This document shows positions 45,936-58,740 of a stretch of DNA of 64,000 nt, piece after piece. Location: NCBI GenBank assembly GCA_038380795.1, contig CM076270.1, positions 21,034,001 to 21,098,000 on the forward strand, in the 5' to 3' direction. A model generated the notes under the pieces. The model did no database searches. It was not told where the DNA came from and was given only the letters and a program-made list of their open reading frames with translations. This DNA comes from Pyrocephalus nanus. Lineage: Eukaryota > Chordata > Aves > Passeriformes > Tyrannidae. The stretch's first letter is position 1, and every line of letters starts with the position of its first letter. A program made the position numbers and the translations under genes.

Positions 45936-48900
45936 AATACCTAAAAGTAAGAAAATAGAGTGCATGTCCCAGTGAACAGCATTCTTCAGAATTCCCAACA
46001 TCTTCCTGGTAGCAAAACTTCTGAAACTCAACTCAACCACATTTTTACTGTTCCAATGTATAAAGAAACAGTAGACAGTTCCTTCCTTCTAATTTGCATA
46101 ATTTTAGTTCTACAGTAATTACTATAAGTGAGGAAACATTTACTACAGTGCAAATATGAAGAACTGTGGCTATTCAGTTCAAAATATGGAAACAGATGAT
46201 AAAAATGGCGTAAAAGGAAAAAAAGAGAACATTAGGTTTAATAAAATAAGTTTTGTCTTGAGTATTTACTCATTGAAACAAGGATGTTAAACACTCAGAT
46301 TAGTCAAGTTTCAAATTCAAATAAAAACTTTAAATTAATTCTACAATTGTAAAACATAAAGCATCCAACAAAGTTGATAAGAAATTACTCTGTAAGGACT
46401 GTAAGTCCTCTTGTGGCAAATGAAGATAGCAGGAAATAGTTGCTTGTTATGAAAGTGTTGTGGAGTGGAGTTTTTGGTTTGGGTTTTTTAATGTAAACAA
46501 AAGAATTCACAAAGTTACTTTTGTTATTTTCTTTCTTTTCCTGTTCAGCACTTTTGGTGCTGGATAACAAAAACTCTGAACCGAAACATAACTAATTCTA
46601 AGTCCTATTTTTTTTAAATTGCAATGGCATTTTAAAAGAGCTTCTGCTGATCAAAAAAGACTATACACAATAGTTTCTCCAATGAAGAATGCAGATTTGA
46701 TAAAGCTAAAATATCCTACAAGAAATGTCTTTTTATACTTACAAGATTGAACCATGTCACTTTTAGAATTTATATTATAAGAAAATAACCATAGCAACCT
46801 TATCAAATATTCTGATAAGGATGAAACAAAGAATGCCTGACTATTTCTTTTGGTAAACACTTATTTTGTTTTCATTCTGGATGAAACCACTAGAAAGAAA
46901 TGCGACTACTTAGCCAGCTGCTAGCAACAACTTTGCTATATTCTGCTGAATTCGTGAGGAGTCTTACATTAATTCAAACAAGCTGTAGATCAGGCCAAAC
47001 AAAGACAGAAAAACCACATCATGTGAGTTTCAGTCTTAAAGCTCCTCTCCAGAGCTAAAGTCCCTCCAATATCTGTTCTTATCCAGGACTATAAGGTGCA
47101 GGTCACACTTCTCCAGTTCTGCTGTTAGCTCACTTCTCCAATCAGCATAAGGACTAATGTTTTTTTCAACGGGTGGGTTTTGCACCAAAAATATTACAGG
47201 CCAGACAATCACTGATAAGATCCTGATCTTTCATTGACACTATACTGAAATGGAATGCCATGCTAGATCCAACAAGCAATACTTAAATTCCTGTGCTGAC
47301 TTTTTCTTTTCCTTCTTCCACCCCTTTATATCATTCATTGCCCACATTCCCTTTTTCCTAATTTGGTGTTCATTTACTGCTTTATAATACACATGTAGAC
47401 ATCTGTTAACTTTGACTACTTTTCAATACTGGTTATACACGGAGAGAAGCTTTACTGAAGGCTGATGGTAAAGATAAAATCTATCCAACTGTGAAATCTG
47501 GCAAGACCTTTTCTGTTTTATGATGACTGTTTATTTGCCAGCATGAAAAGTATTCTACACCTCCCTCCTATCTAAAGGCAGAAAAAGCCAAGATGAAACT
47601 TTAAGCCTAGGATTCCTGAAGGCAAGGAAAACTGCACTTGCATTTGGGGTTTTTTAACCCCTTTAATTTTCAGCCTGAATGCAAGGTTTGATGAGTGCCC
47701 TTAAATCCCTTCCACAGGTCTCCTGAAGCTCAGGCTACTGTACTGAACCTTCCTGTTCATTGGAAACGAGCACTAAGGTCCATGTTGTAAACAACTCTCA
47801 AATCCCCAGCGACACTGAGGTTAAGACAGGCATTAGAAATTGGGAGTACCTCACACATCACTTGTGCTGTGGCTGCTTCAGCTGAACTGCACCATCAGTC
47901 ACCAAGGCAGAATCAACTCTGAATACACCTGGTGTGACTCAATGTTGGAAAAATCAGCTGTGGGAATAAAGACACTTTTAACACTGCAGCATCTGGAACT
48001 ACAGAACCCTACCAGCTACAAGAGTGTCCTGTATCCTGTGTTGCTTTTTATTTCATTACTTGACATAAGATTATCAGAATCATCACAGAATGACGCAAAC
48101 TCCTCAAACAAACATTATGAACTTTCTGTTTACTTTGTTGTGCACAATGCTAAGGACATGCAATAACTATTAGAGGATCTAGGCACAAATGTCAAATTTT
48201 TCTGCATGCTATCCAGATTCATTTTAGTAGTCTTTAGGTCACTATAGGTTCTTTCAGTAGACAAAAAACAAAAAATACATATATGCAGAAATTTATTCAG
48301 TCCTCCTTACGCCTGAATGGAGATCTTGTCTTGCTCCATCAACTGGGAAAATCCTGGAGAGACTTTCCTCATAGTTTAGTGCCTCATAGTGCCCAGACTC
48401 AGATGAGATCTCAACCTAATGTCATAATCTCAGAGTTGAAAGCATCAGTCACTGTTCTGCACACAGCTTATGTTAATCCGTCAGTATCTGGAATCTGTAC
48501 AGGGGCAACAACACAGCAGTAAAAAAGATGTCATCTTATCAGATGAAAAGGAACACAGGCCAAACAGATACCTTTTATAGAGAGTAAGCCTCAGAAGTGA
48601 CAACTGAAGCCAAGACTCCTGGGGGAGGGAATGTTGGTTTGTCCTATAATTAAATTCACCCTCCCTTTGCCAAGCTCCCTAATCCTGTTTTGAGTGGGAG
48701 TCATTTTCCGACAGGGAAAATAATATATATGGAATCAAACAACTTGCTCCAGGCAGAGCAGAGCAGGAGGGAAGGGTGGGAAGTGCACTCTTCAAATAGT
48801 TTCCACTCCTGCTTTCAGCTCACTGACCTCAAGCTGTTGCAACGTGAACTGCACGATGGGCTGCAAGGACCTGCTCAGCCAAAGAGCCATCCTGCCACGG

Positions 48901-49015
48901 CATCCTTGCTGACCAGCTGGTTTCCAGTGAGGAATACTTCAAGGGAGCAGGAAATGAGACAGCCTGAGAGTTTAGATGCTTAGTTCTTTTCACCCAAAAC
49001 AGCCACATCCTTCTC

Positions 49016-49035
49016 AAAAAAAAAAAAAAAAAAAA
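49016..49035. repeat. Poly(A) tract, 20 A
   Basis: An uninterrupted run of 20 A followed by GAACATGGG. No retroposon family is recognised upstream. Confidence 0.95.
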
Positions 49036-49785
49036 GAACATGGGGGCCTTCAGTGTAACTGTGTAACCAAGGCCTCTGAAGCTTATAAAGGTTTCTAGAA
49101 GTCTCAGGATTAGGCTTTAAGACTGGACACCTATTCCCAGTCTTTGTCTTGCCCCTTACTTACTTATGGTTTTTAAGAGTCTTGTCTCTCTTGCCTGGAT
49201 GTATCACAGGATTGACAGAATTTCCATACCCCAAAAAGTTGATACACAACACAGATACTCTGAATCCTGAGTGATCCACTAGTCAGGGAAACACACGGAC
49301 ATCCACAACATGCCAATTTTCCTGCTAAGCTGAATTTAAATCTCAGTAGCTTATAATAAATAGACACAACCCAAAATTTGTATTTAGAACTTTCTCCTTT
49401 AAGGGTGAGCACATGTACACTCTTGGTTCTGGCCACTATCTCTGGTAAAGTCTATCATTGCTGAATAAACACAAAATATAAATTAATGCAGCTGTTAAAA
49501 TGGGATTAAACAATTCCCCTGCTTTGCTCAAAGGGAAGCTTCAACAGGGATTCTCAAACACTGGCCATTAGCTGTTTCCAACCAATTTAATGAAAATGTA
49601 ACAACTTATACTGAAATTCTACTGCAGGAACACTTCATCTAGCAACACCTTGCTGAACTGAGGACTGTGGAGTTTTTCCTTCTGTCGAAATAGTTTGAGG
49701 GTCTTCTTGAGATGCCTGAGGTGTGTCTGTCTTCTGTTTAAGAGTTAAACATTTTCAAGCCCGTCAGACAACTTGGACAATGAGG

Positions 49786-49831
49786 CAAGTTCCCAATTTG
49801 TCAAGTTCCCATTTGTCAAGTTCCCAATTTG
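49786..49831 (+). repeat. Three tandem copies of a 15-16 bp unit
   Basis: The unit CAAGTTCCCAATTTGT occurs at 49786-49801, again with one A missing at 49802-49816, and a third time at 49817-49831. It is a small minisatellite-like triplication, probably from replication slippage. Confidence 0.9.
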
Positions 49832-52800
49832 AAACTTCTTTGCAATATTAACCATCTAACAAGAAAACAAGTTGAGTCCTTGCTTCATGCATGAGTTGTT
49901 GTCACTGGTGTTTGTTGTGTAACATTTGGGGTTTTAAGAGATATTTGGCACTTTTCCAATACAACTGACAGCTAAATAATATATAATCTGTTTTTCAGCA
50001 AAGCAATTACTCAGTAAACCTGAACACATCGAAGGAGTAAACGACAGGTTACAACACCTAGAACAAGATGCCACACCTGAAAAAGCTAATATTACCTGAA
50101 TAACTATTATCTGTAATCACCAGAATATGCTGAAATTATTGCTTTATTTAGTGGAAGATTAAGCCACCTGCTCTTAAAAGTACATGCTAGGTACTTGTTT
50201 ACTGCTCTTCCCCCCTCCTCACGCACACTTAAGAGATTCCTTAATTATCCTAGCAGCACATTACTGGAAATTATGTGTGAACCTCAAGTTTAAGGGCCAG
50301 ATTGTTCACAGAGATGAAGTCCTCTTAATCAAGCTACTCAATGCCCTTGAAGAGCAGTGCAGAGAATCTGATTTTATGTCAGAGCTCATAATTAGAACTG
50401 TGCAAATACTAGATTTTCAGAAAAATAAAGGAAGATAATCTAAACTGCTTAGTGTTCCATCTTTACACTGAAATGACCCGATTCCTCACTCTCAGCAAAA
50501 TATTTTTTAGGGTCAAGCAATGCATTACATTTGAGACAAAAAACTTCACAACCTGTCCAGCTAGATTAATAGAAGCTTAAAATTTGAATTAAAGCACTTC
50601 TATTTTCTCCTTCATTTGATTTGAAAAAAAAAAAATTAAAACATTTCAATTAATCTAATCCATATATTCCAGAGGAAATGTATTTTTAAGTACTTTCTCA
50701 CCACTAAATCAGAAATTTGTTACTTGTTGCTACTGTCATACATTAATTCTTTATCACACTTACAATAAGTTTAGCAAAGCCATCAAAGCTTTTCTTTAAG
50801 CTACCCTCTCTGCTTTGAATTTCACAGTAGCAATACTGATTAATCATCATCAATGGATCTCCCTAATCAGAGGTGTTCATTTAGAAACAAGAAGTGTGAT
50901 GATAACCACAGCAACAAACTGCAGATGGAGAAGGCACGAATTACCCCTTCACTTCATCCTCTGTGTCAGTTCAGTGCTTGTGATAATGTGACATCCATCA
51001 TTAAGCTGTAGGAGAGCCCAGAATATCAAAAGACAATGATAACAGAGCTGTTTGAACATACCTTATGGCCTTATTAAAAGGCAGTCTAGTTTCATTGAAG
51101 AATTATTCTATACTGGAGGATTTTCCTGAAGTTATGTGTCTGCTCTGAAAATCATTACATCTCAAAGCAATTAACTGCATTTGTGCAGTCTTCAAAAATA
51201 AGATATTCTATCATCTCATGCACAAAATAAGTATCTGGAATAAATGTGATATTTGAAAAGGAACTGAACCAAAACCAGGTCCCATCCTCTAAGCAGTCTG
51301 GAAGAGTTTTGACCCAGTTTTGCACTTCCCAGCAAGCATCTTCCTCTCTAGTAAGCCAGACCGAGGGTATGTGTACATAGTCTTTGCAGACAGATAAGGA
51401 CAAGCTTTGCCTTTGCCTCAAGCAGCTTCCACACTATTCTTCTGACATAAGCAGGATGCAGTGCCAGTGGCAACACCTTGCCCTTCAGCAGCTCCCATCT
51501 CCACAGGGTGAGCGCTGTAATAGCCGTGGCAGCACAGCCTCTGATCCAGGAATTGTGCACACATAGCTGCACCTCTTAAGTGCCTGTTTACACATTGCCT
51601 TCAGTCCTGCCTTAACAATCCTCTGCCAAACACCCTTGTGTTTGCAAAAAGCCCCATCTGAAATCCAGACTTGGCTCTCAGCTCCAGCCCATTTCTGAGC
51701 CAAGTGCAGCACACATGCAGGACACACAGGCACACATTGACCCTAATCCTGCACTCACTCCTACACACTGCTCCCACTGAAGCTAGCTGTTATCCAAGAA
51801 AGATGGTCAGGATATACAAGTATTTTCTGACAAAGTTGACAGTGCTGGTAACCTTATTTCTAGATTGCTGCTGTTTCATTGCATGTCTTCATCTTCTACT
51901 CACTGCATGCATGAGCAACAATGGAGTTCATGCAATTATTTGCTTTTAGTTCTCTGCTCTTGTGGACAAATTTTCTATATTCAGGTGGCACTTCACGTCC
52001 CATTTCTATTTATGCAACCTCTAGGGCTGCACAAGCTGCCATTATTGAGGACTGAAGAAATTCGTTCTCCCTCAGACCTCTTATTAACCACTTCCTATTT
52101 ACTTGGATGCATTTAAAACACTTACTTATGCTGGAAATTATCAGAATTATAAGTAATAAACATCAGTGCAGGCCCTTTGTTTCAGGCTACGTAAACTGCC
52201 ACAAGATGACTGTAACCGAGGTTTATTGTATGTATTAGTTATTGTATGCACTGATGTATATTTTTTATCACATATGATAATGCTTTATTTTATGTACTAA
52301 AGCAGGTATTTAGGCAGGATTTAAAAATATTCAAATAAGTCTGTATTAACCCAAATATATTTATCTACATGGAAATACTCATCTTCCCCATGACTGAATT
52401 TCTGAATGTCACATACAAGGAGGTATAATCAAAACTTTCCAGGCTTTATTGAAGAAGGGTTTTATCAAAATACTAAAATCAGAAGCTTCACGTGCCCACT
52501 TTTCTACACAAGTCAGTACTACCACTAAAAGAGTTTTCAAAAAATTCTAACAGCACATCAAAAACCACTTTGTGAGAATATTCCTTTTGGAACAACCCCC
52601 ATCTTACTGCGGTCTTCACAGCCCAAGAGGGGACAGTAGATGGTGCTGTTTGATGTTGTCTTCTCCCCTCACATTTTATCATCACTGGAATTACCACGTT
52701 ATTCTTAATGCATTTTTACAACATGTATTAGGGAAACTTAGTATTAGGACCCTACTGTTACATCACCATGTTTAACAACTATGAAATATTCGTTCTATAA

Positions 52801-54258
52801 TGATATTTCTTTATTGCTTTCCAGACTTCATTTCAAGGCATATTTCTTAGAATTTCCTCATAAAGTGAGAGTGATCATTTTACTGTCAGAAGATCATTAT
52901 CAAATGATAGAACCAATCTTGGCTATAGCTTGAGAGGGACAAATCCTCCTAAAACTAATTAATTATGGGGGGGCAGGGGGCAGCTGAAGTCATAGAAAAA
53001 AACTCACTAAAAATAATTAACAAACATTTCAAGATTTTTTAAAACTTCCATCAATTTGCAAAACTAAGTACATGAGCCCTATAGAAAGCTAAAGTAGTTA
53101 TAAATTTAAACCTGCAAGTGAATTGCTTGGTTGAAACCAAGAAAAAACAGACTTAAACAGAATTTAATGATGTTGGTTTCAACAAGCTAACACTTAATTT
53201 GTAATCCAGTGTCACAGATTTTCTTCCTGTTGATAAAAATACAGCTCCAATCTCTTGGCTGCAGGACACCTTTCTGTCACTCTGCCTTGACTGACTTGCT
53301 CAACGTCACCTTCAAGCTTGCTGCCTTCACTTTGAAGTCCTTCACAGAAATAACCTTCTGCTGCCACTTCTATTTATAACTAATTCCGTGACCTTAATGA
53401 TTCACCACTTAAGTTAAGCTTAATGGATGTGTCTGTTTATGCCCCCATCTACTCTACACTTTCCTCTGCACTGTCTACAGGATCCCACACATCCGCAAAA
53501 CACCACTTCAGTCTCTTAAACATTTTCAATTGTCTCTCTCTGAATTATAAGACTTGGCAAACATTTGTTTGTGCAGCTGAAACGTGTCTTTTAAAACTGA
53601 GGGCACTGGTATTTCTATTATATTTACACAAAAATACAAGGAGATCAAGACACGCACATGTAGAGTGATATTCAGAGACATTCTGACACTTCAGTAGGAC
53701 AATCCACTTGCATGCACAGAGGTTTTTACAGGACTGACTGCACAGTTTGAACACCCCTGCACATGATATGTGCCACTCGTGCTTCTAAAGCACAATAGCA
53801 GCTCAAGTCATCAAAAGCAGCAGAAGGTTTAGATGCAAAATTTCTTTGCATGTCAGTGCAGACAACAAAAGTCCCCAGCAGAAATATGGTCAAATAAACA
53901 AATAAACAATATTGTGCGAGGCAACAAGCAAACAGGAACCACGTCTTGCATGCAACTTGTTCCAAAGCACAGCAAGGTTTTGTTTTCAAAACGTGTACTT
54001 TTTTTCCACAAACAAATATTTCGTGTTTTACTTTTCTATCCAAGAAAATGGATGTTTGTCAGCCTCCCCCAACAACGTTTTCCTTCTCTCTGTCACTACT
54101 CAGAAATTGTCAGCAGCGAAGGCATTTGGAAGCATTAGTATCAGACCAGGGAAAACAACCCTACTCCTTTCCTTCAGTGTGGGGAAAGAGGATACTCAGA
54201 AAATAAGACCACCCCACTCCCCCCAACCTTCTAGCTGTGTTTAGAGACTGGCAAATTT

Positions 54259-55436
54259 TCAAAATCTAGGAATAGCTTTGGCAAAAGTCTTCCAGACTGG
54301 GAAAAACAGGAGCAGCATTGCTGCTGGAGGCAGCAGCCTTCCCACTGCTTCAAATGCTATCTCAAACAGGTACCAAACACTGGTACTCAGCAGTTGAGTG
54401 GAGTCCCTTGCAGGGACACACAACTTGCACAGCCTTAGCCTACAAGTGGCACGAAGGGCCTGGCACAGCCTTGGCACAGTGAGAGACAAGCAGCAAGAGC
54501 AGTGTTGGCTTTTAGAGCACTGCTGACAGAGAGCTCCTCCATCCCTCGCTCTACAACAGAGAAGGAACTGCCAGCAGAAGGGAAACACTATCCTATTTGT
54601 CTCAGTTTGTGATGTGAAACAAGGCGTGTTAATTCCTGCACTCACATGAAACGTTTGATGTGAACTTTGCCTGGTTTCAGAGAAATTTTCTTTCAGCACA
54701 GTCTTAGAAGAGATTCCATTGCATAAACGGAAAGAGCAAGAAGGGCAGGAGGAGCTGCAGTGTAAGGAAAGGAGTCGTAGAAATAAACTGGACAAGGGGA
54801 TCCTGTTGAATAGCTGCCTGAAGGACCAGGGTGGCTGCTATGTAGATACAGCATAACCACCAAGCCATGTCCCTGCCAGCCCCTCAGAACCTCAGCTGAG
54901 AGCGCTCCTGATCCTCCTGCACCATCAGCCAGAAAACTACACATGCTGCACAGTGGTCTTAAGCATTTAATAGCTCCTGTCTTTTTAAAACAACATTTTT
55001 CCCTTTGAGTTTTTTTAGCCAATTTATTGGAGGGAATGTATTCACCTTTTGAGACAGGGACACATTTCAACTCGCAGCAGCAGCTGTGAAGAAGAATAGG
55101 GGAACAGCTCTTTACACACAAGGAAGACAGATTTAAAGTTAATCCAGAGCTATGAACTAGGAAGCAAGGCCTGAGACCACTGTCAGCCTCTTGCAGGAAT
55201 AAGCCTTTGCTTTCTTGCTGTTTTAAGACGTTATGCCCAGCCATAAAACCTACAAGCCAATGCAAAACATTTCCCAGAGTTTCATCCTTGCTTTCCTTTT
55301 GCTTTACAGTTCCCTTCTGCAAAGAAACTGGAGCACAGACATACACAACCTGATCAAATGTTCCTAACTCTGTTATTCTGTTTCTTGGAAAGCACAAGGA
55401 TTTTAAAAATTCATGTCTAAAACTGTATGTACAATC
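54259..55436 (-). other. Stop-poor region, two overlapping open frames
   Basis: On the minus strand one frame is stop-free from 55436 to 54693 (about 247 codons, the longest in the window) and a second from 54795 to 54259 (178 codons); they overlap by 103 nt. The first has no early ATG; its first ATG is about 50 codons in. Both products are rich in Cys, Ser and Leu, and I see no domain, repeat or transmembrane pattern I would trust. A single frameshift would join the two, which is how a decayed coding sequence could look, but a compositional lack of stops explains it equally well. No flanking polyadenylation or splice signals were convincing. Confidence 0.15.
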
Positions 55437-56127
55437 CTACATTGCCAGTCTCTCACCGTGGAGAACTGACTGAGATTTGGTTGGAGTTCTGTCAGGTATT
55501 TAGGGCACACACCTTCCCCCTCCACAACAAGGAGGCCAGCCTCCCCTTCTGTCATCAAAACCTGCTCCAGCAAGAACAATCCCTTCTTCCCTAAGTATGT
55601 GCCCCTCCTTTTCCTTCTCCTAAACTTCCTTGTTTTTCCAACCCTTCTTCAGACGCCTCTGCCAATTGCTGATCCCATTTGCCACTCTGCTTCCCACTCC
55701 TCAGAGCAGGCTTCGACATATTTCCTTTGTTCTTTGCCATCTTCACACACCCTTTAATGAGCCAGGCAGATTTCTTAAAATTTTCGTGTGTCACGCTAGT
55801 CTGCCCACTCACACCAGGCATAAGCACTGCTCCCACAGCTCCTGAGAAACACGAGCTTTGGGAGCTGAACACTCAACTCTGCCACAGTTTTGACCAGATT
55901 GCTTCCATAGAGAGTCTGTGCCAGGGGAGGGAGAGTGGAGGGATGGCATCAAGAGACACAGGCTGGAGGAAAGAGCAGCTCTGTCCCTGTGGCAGCCATA
56001 TGGGGTGCTGCCTCAAACTCCTTGGTTAAAACTCTTTCAAACTCAAAGAGTTGACAATTGCAAGCAACCCAAAGGTACATTCAAACACTACAGACAAATT
56101 TACACTTGGATAATTCTTCTTTTGCAG
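55437..56127. other. Non-coding stretch, no gene recognised
   Basis: Several short frames are open on both strands around 55.6-56.1 kb, with no domain similarity and no long splice-bounded interval. It separates the minus-strand stop-poor region from the plus-strand one. Confidence 0.5.
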
Positions 56128-56733
56128 TGCTGCTGCAGATCCTGGGTGCTCCCTTCTACCTTTCCATGATTCCTGCCTGCCTGAACCTTTTTACTCTCCA
56201 ATGGAAGGCAGCAGATTCTGTCTTGGCCACACTGGTCATTATGAACAAAATCAGCTCCACAATATTTTTTTTAATCCACTTAGTGAGAAGCAACTTCTTG
56301 TACTCCTGATTTTTGTGAAGTACCTTTGAGTTCTCTCCAGAAAGCCATTGAAACGAAGTTGCTGGGACATTGGATCTTTATAGGGAAGATGGAAGATGTG
56401 GCCATAAATTTGCACATTTCCCAGCCTTCTATATCTTCTGATGATTACATCCCTTCTTTAGGTAGCAAAATGAAGGCCTTGAGGTCTGATCAACCCCTTG
56501 TACTCTATCCCATTCAGGAACAATACTGCTACCCAGACCATTTGGTGTCGTTCCCCTCGTTGAACAAACCAAGTGTCAGTCCTGTAAGCTCAGTGCCAGC
56601 TATAATGATGCTGAATAAACCAAAGGTGAATTGTGCATCCCTTGGCTTTGCTCAGCAGAGTTTTGGTACTGCTAGTGACGTGAAATATTTTGGACTGCAT
56701 GTGGCACTCCAGCACCTACGATGGATGCTATAG
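56128..56733 (+). other. Acceptor followed by two overlapping open frames
   Basis: A moderate acceptor (GGATAATTCTTCTTTTGCAG) ends at 56127. From there one frame is open for about 60 codons, to a stop at 56307-56309, and is strongly hydrophobic. A second frame is open from 56287 to the TAG at 56731 (148 codons); it is Ser/Pro-rich in the middle (HISQPSISSDDYIPSLG) and has a true ATG about 20 codons downstream of 56326. Nearly the whole 606 nt is thus open with one frame change. No family is recognised. It may be a decayed coding sequence or chance. Confidence 0.15.
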
Positions 56734-57503
56734 AAAAAAACCATGCTGATGGGATCTGGCAGCTGTCAGGATGGCAGTCAGGAAAAGAGAAAAACAAACT
56801 TCTCATTAGGTTTAACTTTGATCTGATTTTTGAAAGATATTTTAAGTATCCCAGACATATTGAGGATATCAAGCAATTCTATACTATACTTTTTTTATTA
56901 ATTAAGTCCTTCAGCAGCGTTAACTGTGAACTGTGCAGTCAGTAATCAAGGTGTAGCTTCCAAAACTTTTCCTACCAGGGCACTGCAGGGACGAGAATAA
57001 CAAAAGAATTTCTGCTTCCAGAAAGCACATATGTATTTATTATAATGTACCCCCTGCCTATACTGTTCCTAGCAATCCCATTTAACCATTGTTAGTTAAG
57101 TTCCTCTCACCCAATCCTGCTAAACAATCCAGCAACCAACAACTTAAAACTAACACAAAATGAAGACCCGAGAATAGAAAACCTGGGTTTCCAGACAAAA
57201 ATATCTCGTACTCTCTTCACCTTCATTCTGCTGTACCTGCTGCCACTACAGCTGTGTGAGGTGTAACAGCCGTAGAGGAAAGGCAAGGCTTTCAGCAAAG
57301 AACATTTATAATAGCACTGTCTAGTTTGCCCTGAATGCTTTTAGAGTGAGAAAAAGTTCAGCATTAATAGAGATCAGTGAGTCACCTCCTAACTCACAGA
57401 GCTCTCAAGTTAGGTAAATGGAGACCTCTACAAAACTGAAAAATAAGCACTGACCTATTTTAATTGAATACAGCAAACATTTACCCATATAGTATTACTG
57501 AAT

Positions 57504-57521
57504 AAAAAAAAAAAAAAAAAA
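57504..57521. repeat. Poly(A) tract, 18 A
   Basis: An uninterrupted run of 18 A after GAATA. A simple repeat. Confidence 0.95.
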
Positions 57522-58698
57522 GCCACAGTCCTGTGAAAAGTTAGTTTTACGCATGACAAGTGTCTTCAGTGGCCACAAGGAGTCAGGACAATCATTGAAA
57601 AAGCTAATGAGACTGCTCACAGCTCCTGCAGAAAAGCACCTCGTGGTATTACTTCACAGCAAAGTTACTGCACGTTACCTGACATTAAATGTATCCTATA
57701 ATTCCTGCAAAAAGCAGAACAACTGACACCTCATGTCCTTGTCAGATTCAACAAGGGTTTACTGCACAGAACTGTTTTCAGGGAAACGTGTGACTGCATC
57801 ATTATGTAGTATTTTAGACTCGTTTCAAGTTGCCCTCGGTGTGAGTGAAAGGCTGCAGATTCCACAGATATTGTTCATGGCCTGACTCGGCCACTGTCCT
57901 GCTTTACTTAAGAGACAAGGAAAAAAAAAAATCACTGAGCTTGTGTGTCCAAATAAGATGAGAAGGAATGGGACAAGGAGATGTTGAATATTTCTTTATA
58001 GCCAAGGGAATCTGTGTTAAGCCCATTTATTCCATGGGAGTAAGTGTGCAGTTTCTCTGGCAGCCTGAATAGATGTCACAGTTTACCTAAAAAAGGTATT
58101 CATTACCACTTTAAACCTGCACCAATCAGTCAACTGGAAGATGGGGCTGGGAAAGTTTGAAGTGAGAAGCTCTGCAGTAAAAGACACAGAACAACTGTAA
58201 ACCAGAGAGTACAGGAAGATGAATAAAACCTGCATTTATCTCTTGTTTTGGTATAATGTGACTGCTAGGATTTATTACCCCGGGCATATCTCATGTCTTG
58301 TGAGAATCTCTCTGCCTGGGAAGAGCGTGGTTGTGCGGCACACCACAAAAGTGCAGTGGCTGATGAACTGATTATTCAGAACACAGCTTTTGCTTCTTTT
58401 CCCCTGCAGTCTTTATTCCACCCTGTTCCCAGACACTTAACATTGTTACCCACGTCCACACTAGCTTATCTAAACTCATGATCATGTCACAATCCCATCC
58501 AATACATGCTCTATATAGTTAAGATGTCTTAGCATATCTTTTACAGAGCTATTCACATATACAACATGCAGCATCTCCATGCCTCTGAAAGTTTGTTTTT
58601 CCATCCTCAGAGGAGCTGATTCCCCATGGGCAGTGGAAGTACACACAGAAATTTTATGTATAGCAGGAGAGACAGGAGAGGGAACTAATCAAAATATT

Positions 58699-58740
58699 GT
58701 GGGTGGTTTGGGGGTTTTGTTTTTGTTTGGGCTTTTTTTT
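58699..58740 (+). repeat. G/T-rich low-complexity cluster
   Basis: Runs of G and T (GTGGGTGGTTTGGGGGTTTTG and onward), broken by a single C, of the same kind as at 32981-33025. Confidence 0.7.

Larger units (their letters stand above)
43401..54258. other. Mostly non-coding stretch, no gene recognised
   Basis: About 11 kb without a recognisable gene. It holds poly(A)-rich tracts at 43893-43905, 44080-44107 and 49016-49035, an acceptor-donor junction at 44739/44740, a charged 70-codon ORF at 45723-45935 and a 16-bp tandem triplication at 49786-49831. A fair plus-strand acceptor ends at 53480, but all frames after it close quickly. Several overlapping short frames near 53.8-54.2 kb are open on the plus strand without domain similarity. 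Confidence 0.5.

Noticed and set aside
53440..53560. Acceptor-like CTGTCTACAG ending at 53480
   Set aside because: All frames close within about 22 codons.
8743..57386. Apparent enrichment of TGAGTCA AP-1 motifs
   Set aside because: About seven copies in 64 kb on two strands is roughly the random expectation; only the 30-bp pair was kept.
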